A DNA stretch of 64,000 nucleotides from Tribonema minus (lineage: Eukaryota > Sar > Xanthophyceae > Tribonematales > Tribonemataceae): NCBI GenBank assembly GCA_017506865.1, contig JAFCMP010000079.1, forward strand, positions 930,001 to 994,000, read 5' to 3'. This document shows, piece after piece, positions 57,926-64,000 of the stretch. Under the pieces are notes generated by a model. That model was not told the DNA's origin and did not search any database. It saw only the letters and a list, made by a program, of their open reading frames with translations. The translations under genes were made by a program, and so were the position numbers. Positions within the stretch are counted from its first letter, which is position 1. The number at the start of each line of letters is the position of its first letter.

Positions 57926-60900
57926 TCATTCCCGCGGGAACTCGAGGTGCTTCAGGCAGTTGGCGAGGATCGTGAGGCCGTGCTTGGGGTTGGTCAGGAT
58001 GGACTCCGGGTGGAACTGCACGGCCGCAAAGGGCAGCTCCGTGTGCTCCACCGCCATGACGATGCCGTCCTCCGTCTCCGCGAGCGGCTTGAGGACGCGC
58101 GGCAGCTTCTCGCGCACGCCGTACAGCGAGTGATACCGCGCGACCTGATGCGGGGGGGGGGGGGGTTGAGTGGAAGCGCAGGAGCGGGGCTGCAGTGCGC
58201 TGTGGCAGCGATGCTTGCGCGTAGAGACGCGCGCGCAGCGATCAATCCTGCAGGCCGTGCAGCTTCGCGACGCCGCATGACGCGTGGCGTCAGTGAGCGG
58301 CGTACAGGCGCCACGACAGCGCTCTGCGCGGGGCACATGCGCATGGCGCGTGGCGCACAGCATCGCGCTGTGGGGCATGCAGTGCATATGTGTGCTGCTG
58401 TGCGGGCGTGCAGCCCACGCGCAGGCGAGTGACATCCCCCAACACGTGCGACATCGCGATGGCCACGTTGCAGCAAGGGGCGCAAGCATGAAGGATGTTG
58501 GAGAAGCATGGGGAAAGGTGAAGTGCGCGCAACGATACCAGAGTGGCTGAAAGGAGCGCACGCCAGACGGCGAGTGCTGCTGCCGATGCGAGCCTGCAGA
58601 TGGTCCCATGGACACTGTAATGGTAGTTGGCAGGGCAGCCACTACTGCAGGCTCAGCGGCGTGCGTAGGCCTGTTGACAATGATGTTCAATGCCCTCCTT
58701 GGCGCCGGCGCGTTTCAGCACGTTGAGACGGAGCAAATTGATGAACATGGAACTGCAGCAGATGCAGGTCCGCGGCTGCGCATGCTCGCATGTGCAGTGA
58801 CAAAGCACCAGCGATGCAGCCAGGGTGCAGAACTTTCAAACTGACAGCTCAGTAGCACACGTTCTAAACACAGCGGGGCTGCGCTGCAACGCACCTCAAA
58901 TTCGTCGGGGATCCCGTCGAAGATGTTCCGTTTCTGGTCCGCCCTGTCTGTGATGGTGACCATGGACGGCTTTCCATGCATGGGGTACCCCAGAACCCCC
59001 AGCTCCCCCCCCCAGTGCTCCACCATCCCCTGCCGCGGCATAACGAGGCGTGACAGAGGTCAGAACCGCGCCTCAGGCACTGAAGAGAATGTGTGCGCAT
59101 AAGAAGCGCACAAATTCAATGGCCAGTCAAACTGGTCCAAAAGATTGAGCAAAGCAGTCAGGCTCAGGGGTGCAGAACGGGACACTGTGAGCACGTGCTG
59201 CAGATCCAAACAACAGAGCGCGTCGCAGACACACAGGCGTCACCGCTCCCCCCCCCCCCCATGGGGGCACTGGCACAGCCTTACTCACAAGCTCGGTAAA
59301 CTGTGTGCACGCAGGCTCGACACACTGCAAGTGCGCTAGACAAACTGCAAGTGTGCCGGATCGCAGGCTCAACCAACTGCAAACGACAACGCCGCAAGTG
59401 TGCCACTGTAGACTGAATCGGCGGCGCCGCACCTGCAGCCCCAGGCACACGCCGAAGCCCGGTATGCGCAGCGCCTCGAGGTTCGCCAGCGACTCGCTCA
59501 GGCCAAAGTCGCTCGGGTTGCCGGGCCCGGGGGACAGCACCGCGAGATGCGGGCGCGCGCGCGTGCCGGAGCGAATTTGGTCGAACGCCTCGCGCGCGGG
59601 TCCGCCTGCGCGCACCGTGGTCACCTCCGCGCCGGTCTGGCGCAGGTAGTTGCCGAGCGTGTGCACAAAGGAGTCCTGCACGGGTTGGGGTGGGGGGGGA
59701 GGGGGGCATTGCAGGGGGGATGTGCAGAGAGCAGGCGGGGGGGGGGGGTCAGTGCTTGCTGGGGGATTTGTTCGCAACGCGCGCAGCAGAGAAGAGGGCC
59801 AGCCTGGAAGTGTCGTTACCGGACGCCTGGGCCAGCACAAGTGCGTGATGGACCGTCGCATACGCGAGCATTCCACACACTTCATAAATAAAGCCTCCCC
59901 ATGAACAAGGGGCCTGCACGCCCCCCTCCTCTTGTGTCGTCACGAGCGCACTGTGGCAACACAGACAAGCGCTGTGGCAATTTGGTCGGTCACCCGAAGA
60001 ATCAGGACAACCGTAGACGTAGTGTGACGGCCATTCTTAAAGGTGGGTCGCAAATACATCACGTCCCATTCCACCGACGAGTGCGGAAATCAAATGATAC
60101 ACTTATATTATATATATATATATGTGCAAGGTCAGGTCTGTATGTGTACGCGTTTACAGGTGCATCGTCATGTGTTTCGGTGGCGTGACCGAAGTGCACG
60201 ACATGGTGTACATACACACGAGGTATGCATGAAGAGTCACACCAGCCATTGCGCACCTGGTGGTCGATCAGCAGAATGCGCTTCCCCTTGCCAACAGAGA
60301 TCTGCTCCGCAAATGCCTCGGCGCTTCCGCTGTGGGCAGCGGGCAAGCAGCAGTGGTGAGCACTGACATCACCGCCAACAACGGCCACATTGCTACGCAT
60401 ATTTAGGAGCCATGCGCATCCAATGACGGAACAGTAGACAACTGAGGGCCTGGCACGAAGGGCATGAAATGAGTGAGCACTGACGTCACCGGCAATCCCA
60501 GCCACATTGCTGTGCATAATGTCAGCAAGCCATGCGAGTCTATGACGGGCGGAACAGTAGAGAACTGTGGGCTTGGTAAGAAGGGCATGGATTGAGCAGC
60601 GGCCGCGGCTCAACGCTCTGATGATGAACATCAACTTCAGCAATTGCCGAGGGCACAAGTGACACCACGCAAACGCCATGCAACCAGCAACGTGCATACA
60701 TGCAAGTATACATCCATCCATGCAGGCGCATGCAAACAACAGAGATATTTGCTGGTGACCTTTTGGCAGTTGCAATGTCGATCAACAACAACCACGCAAA
60801 CAGCCATGCGCTTGCCTTGTAATGCATGAGATCATTACATTGTCTGTCCCCCAAAGCAGCTCACCTTGACCCTGGTGGCGGGTCCTCACGTGTGATGGCG

Positions 60901-63087
60901 TCGATCATGGCGCTCGCTTTGAGCTCCGTCTCCGCCTCCTCTGCCGCTGGATCCGAGTCATACAGCAGCGTGGCTCCTGCGCGCACCTGTGTATGAGGAG
61001 TACAATGGTGACAATGGTCAGAGGTGAATGAAAGATATCTGTCTGCCAAAGTACAAGTATGCAGCAAAACAGAACTACAAATCATTGTACACTCAGGCTC
61101 CAGTGCGCACCTGTGCAGGGAGGGGGCCAGACAGAGTTATCACTGTGCGTGAGTGAGGTGCACAAACTACCCGCTCTGCCGAAACAACGGCATACGTGTA
61201 CTCAAGGGCATACTTCATCTTGAAGCACTGAATGTTGCAGACGGTGCATGACGCTGGCAGACTGACGGCGACAACGCGGTGCCGCAACTTGGCGATACCA
61301 AGTAGACAATACAACAGCGCAGCTATTTGTGGGTCACGGCTGCGCCGCTCGCGCCCCGCGCCGCGCCGTGTGCACAGGAAGCAGCAGCGTCACAACTGAA
61401 GCAGACCCACGCCACAGCGTAGCTATGCGCGCCACCGCCGCTCAGCCTTCACAAGCAGGAATGTCATGAAGGGAAGCAGACCGCGCACCGCAACACCGCA
61501 AGCCGCTGCTGTGTGACGCGCGCGCGCGCGCCCCCTCAAAACAGAAACTTCAACTCCATGTTGAACAAAAACTCAAATGTTGGTGCTGGTTAACTTAATC
61601 CTGATCACACCAACTTCAACGGCCAGCCACCCCCACCTGCGCGACGCCGCGCAGCACACGCACCGTGCGCAGCGTGAGCCCTGGGCCTGCTGCTATCTTA
61701 CAAGCATGCACATGATCTCTCGCGCCAACGTCTGCGCCTCCGCCCCGTGTCTGACAAAGACGAAGCCGCAAACAAAATGCGCACTGTTGGTGAACACCAA
61801 CTTCAATCGTCAGCCACTCACCTGCGCGACGCCGCGCAGCACGCGCACCGTGCGCAGCGTGAGACCCGTGTTGAGGTGGCCGTCGCAGCCCACCACGCCG
61901 ACGGCGCCGCCGTACCACGCGCGCGCACTCGCCTCGTGTACTTGGTAACGCCGAAACCGCAGACGAAAGTGCGCACTGTTCGTGACCACCAACACTTCAA
62001 CTGTCAGCCACCCACCTGCGCGACGCCGCGCAGCACGCGCACCGTGCGCAGCGTGAGCCCCGTGTTGAGGTGGCCGTCGAAGCCAACCACGCCGCCGTAC
62101 CACGCGCGCGCGCACGCCTCGTGTACTTGGTAAAGACGAAACCGCAGACAAAAGTGCGCACTGTTCGTGACCACCAACACTTCAACTGTCGCTCACCTGC
62201 GCGACGCCGCGCAGCACGCGCACCGTGCGCAGCGTGAGCCCCGTGTTGAGGTGGCCGTCGAAGCCGACGACGCCGACGGCGCCGCCGTACCACGCGCGCG
62301 CGCTCGCCTCGTGGCGCTCGATGAACTGTATCGCCCACGTCTTGGGCGCGCCCGTGACGGTGACGGCCCACGTGTGGCAGAGGAACGCGTCGAGGGCGTC
62401 AAAGCCGGGGCGCAGGTAGCCCTCCACGTGGTCCACCGTGTGGATGAGCTTGGAGTACATCTCGATCTGGCGCCGCCCGAGGACGCGCACGCTGCCTGCA
62501 GGGGGAGCAAGGGGGGGGGGGGGGGGGGGCGGGTACACAGGGGGGGAACGGGCACATCAGGGGGGCGTGGGGGGTCAGCGGCAGTACGGGGACAGCAGCA
62601 GGAGCAAGGGGGGGGTAGGAGTGGCAGGTTGCGTGCATCTGCCTCGCAGATGGAGGCGCCGCTGGGCTAACGCGGCGCTCTGTGAATCTGCACGCTGGAA
62701 TCGTGGGTATCGCAGCGTCCACCCCCCCTGCAGCGCTGTCAACGTGGGAAGGAGGGGGGGGCGTCACTCTTGTCTCATGCCGCAAGATTCACAAGGAGCA
62801 CATGACTGCTGCACACAGAGCAATGCCTGATACTGTCTGTGGAGCAGGCGCAGGTCGCCGCTCACGTTCTGAGCACTGACATAGGGGCCCTAATCATGAC
62901 CAAACCCTAATCCTAGCGTCAGCAGTCGGGGCTGCGCGTCAGCGCTCACCGGGCTCGCAGATGCGGCTCTTGTCGTTGCGGTCCACGTCCGTGCACATGG
63001 TGAGCTCGCTCTCCTCCTTGGGGCTCGCCAGCAGCGCGCGCACGGCGGCGGCGTCCTCCAGCGCATTGGCGCCGCGCGCGATGGTGC
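57926..63087 (-). CDS. trpEG: Anthranilate synthase, fused TrpE-TrpG type, 5'-partial in window
   Basis: Makes anthranilate from chorismate and glutamine, the first step of tryptophan synthesis. Exons in transcript order: 63087-62950, 62495-62197, 60986-60865, 60329-60257, 59675-59433, 59029-58895, 58144-57926 (TGA). The N-terminal third of TrpE lies beyond the window. TrpE part: [99 protein letters not shown] short linker leads to the TrpG amidotransferase: [32 protein letters not shown], nucleophile Cys in [24 protein letters not shown], and His/Glu in QFHPESI. The residues match the single-chain form known from rhizobia and some cyanobacteria and algae, rather than separate TrpE and TrpG chains. 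Plastid location is expected but the targeting sequence is not in view. Confidence 0.92.
60107..60123. repeat. TA microsatellite
   Basis: About eight TA units within the TrpG intron, next to the exon ending 60257. Confidence 0.85.
61085..61130 (-). repeat. Upstream copy of acceptor and start of TrpE exon 60986-60865
   Basis: On the minus strand CTGCACAG followed by GTGCGCACTGGAGCCTG (exon-copy start 61112) matches CACACAG and GTGCGCGCAGGAGCCACG at the real exon. The copy hits a stop after five codons. Confidence 0.75.
61634..62140 (-). repeat. Three downstream copies of the end of a TrpE exon with donor
   Basis: The true exon ends at 62197 ([15 protein letters not shown], then GTGAGC). Its last about 115 nt recur with donor at 62014-62125 and 61821-61943, and the last about 45 nt at 61637-61680, spaced 183-195 nt, with the intron string AGTGCGCACTGTTCGTGACC between. 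Confidence 0.93.
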
Positions 63088-64000
63088 CTGCGCACGCAGC
63101 GAGTGTCACGGCGCGGCGAGACGGCTACAGTCAGTGCCATGGCTGTGACTCCGCTGGTGAGAAGTGGTGAAGGGAGAGTGGACCAGTAGTTTGTGGGAGT
63201 GCAGCGCATGGGTTTTGCAATCAGCAGTGCTCAGTGGTCCGCAGTGCGCATCAGACGGTCCTCTGTGGCGAGGCAGCCCGTCAGCGCAACGGCTGCGATT
63301 CTGCTGCTGAGCGTGGATGCATGGAGAGTGGACCAGTATTTTGTGGGAGCGTTGCGCATGGGTTTTGCAATCAGCAGTGCTCAGCAAGAGGACCTGCGGA
63401 GAGGCGGCCGCTGTCAGGGAGCGGAACGGCTGTGATTCTGCTGCAGACCAGTGCATGCATGGAGAGTGGACCAGTAGTTTTCGGAGCGCACCGCATGCGT
63501 TCGGCGGTCAGCAGCGCTCATCAGGTGGTCCTGCGGGGTCCTCCATCAGGCCGCACGCGACGCGCTAGCGCCATCGGCCATGCAGCGCAGCACTGCCTTG
63601 CGCAGCCTACACTGTCAATTCGAGCCTGCCAATGCCAACTTCGTCATAATGACATCAACCAGCCTTGGCGATGTCAGCATATGGCACATGCATGTCGGTA
63701 CCCCAGCTCAGGCGTGCCATGCCCGTTGTCCCTGCTGCCGCAGCATTCTGTCTTACCCTGGCTGCATGCTGTCACGGACCTAAGCCCCCGGTACAGCGCA
63801 GCTCAAAGCAGTTCTGGCTCTGTCGCTGTGGCGAGTCAGGTCATCGAGCGTCGCGCTACCCAGACTGACTGTGGCTTGACCGTTTCGACCGCGCTGTAAC
63901 TGTCACATGACTCGTCATGAAAGCAGAGGATGCTGTGCTGCCGCGAGGTATATGCGATCTCTGACCATACCCCCACATACATACATACCCGAGATGGGGC
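63088..64000 (-). other. TrpEG intron running off the window
   Basis: No earlier TrpE exon could be found here; it holds the tandem repeat at 63125-63560 and otherwise nothing recognised. Confidence 0.6.
63125..63560. repeat. Three-copy tandem repeat in the TrpE intron at the window edge
   Basis: Units of about 140-155 nt marked by GAGAGTGGACCAGTA and GCGCATGGGTTTTGCAATCA start near 63175, 63331 and 63463. No exon motif of TrpE is visible in them. Confidence 0.88.

Noticed and set aside
57926-63087. Bacterial contamination carrying trpEG
   Set aside because: The gene is split by at least six spliceosomal introns with matching phases and the same intron style as its neighbours.

Overview
This window is nuclear DNA from a eukaryote with many spliceosomal introns, most likely a unicellular alga with a secondary red-type plastid. 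Seven protein-coding genes were assembled exon by exon from conserved protein motifs, GT-AG (twice GC-AG) splice sites and matching intron phases; every phase closes to a whole number of codons. Two genes (39.1 kb and 39.9 kb) begin with a signal peptide whose cleavage site is followed by Phe (the 'ASAF'-type motif), which is typical of plastid preproteins in ochrophytes, haptophytes and cryptophytes. Exons are GC-rich, acceptors often carry long poly-C tracts, and TTAGGG-like tracts lie inside introns. The exact lineage (haptophyte, pelagophyte or other ochrophyte) cannot be fixed from this sequence.

Layout: (1) + strand 1-16261, 3' part of a DExH-box RNA helicase with all core motifs, an inserted C2HC zinc finger and a Gly/Gln-rich tail; (2) - strand 18349-22137, COX15 heme A synthase; (3) + strand 22431-35992, a giant alanine-rich protein of about 3,227 residues and unknown function; (4) - strand 37786-39305, a PAP/fibrillin-like plastid protein; (5) + strand 39908-45506, a plastid-targeted FKBP-MsrA fusion; (6) - strand 46903-57305, a prominin-like pentaspan membrane protein; (7) - strand 57926-63087, the C-terminal two thirds of a fused anthranilate synthase TrpE-TrpG, whose 5' end lies beyond the window. 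Genes 2/3 and 4/5 are divergent pairs with short shared upstream regions; 1/2, 3/4 and 5/6 converge; 6 and 7 are in tandem.

The genes do not form one pathway: the window is an ordinary nuclear gene neighbourhood with mitochondrial, plastid, RNA and membrane functions. What is unusual is the introns. In five of the seven genes the introns contain partial tandem copies of the adjoining exon end together with its splice site: up to five extra copies, diverged, sometimes with stops, lying downstream of a real donor or upstream of a real acceptor. At least 17 junctions show this. It looks like a genome-wide mode of intron growth, or a source of decoy or recursive splice sites, based on repeated duplication of exon-intron junctions.
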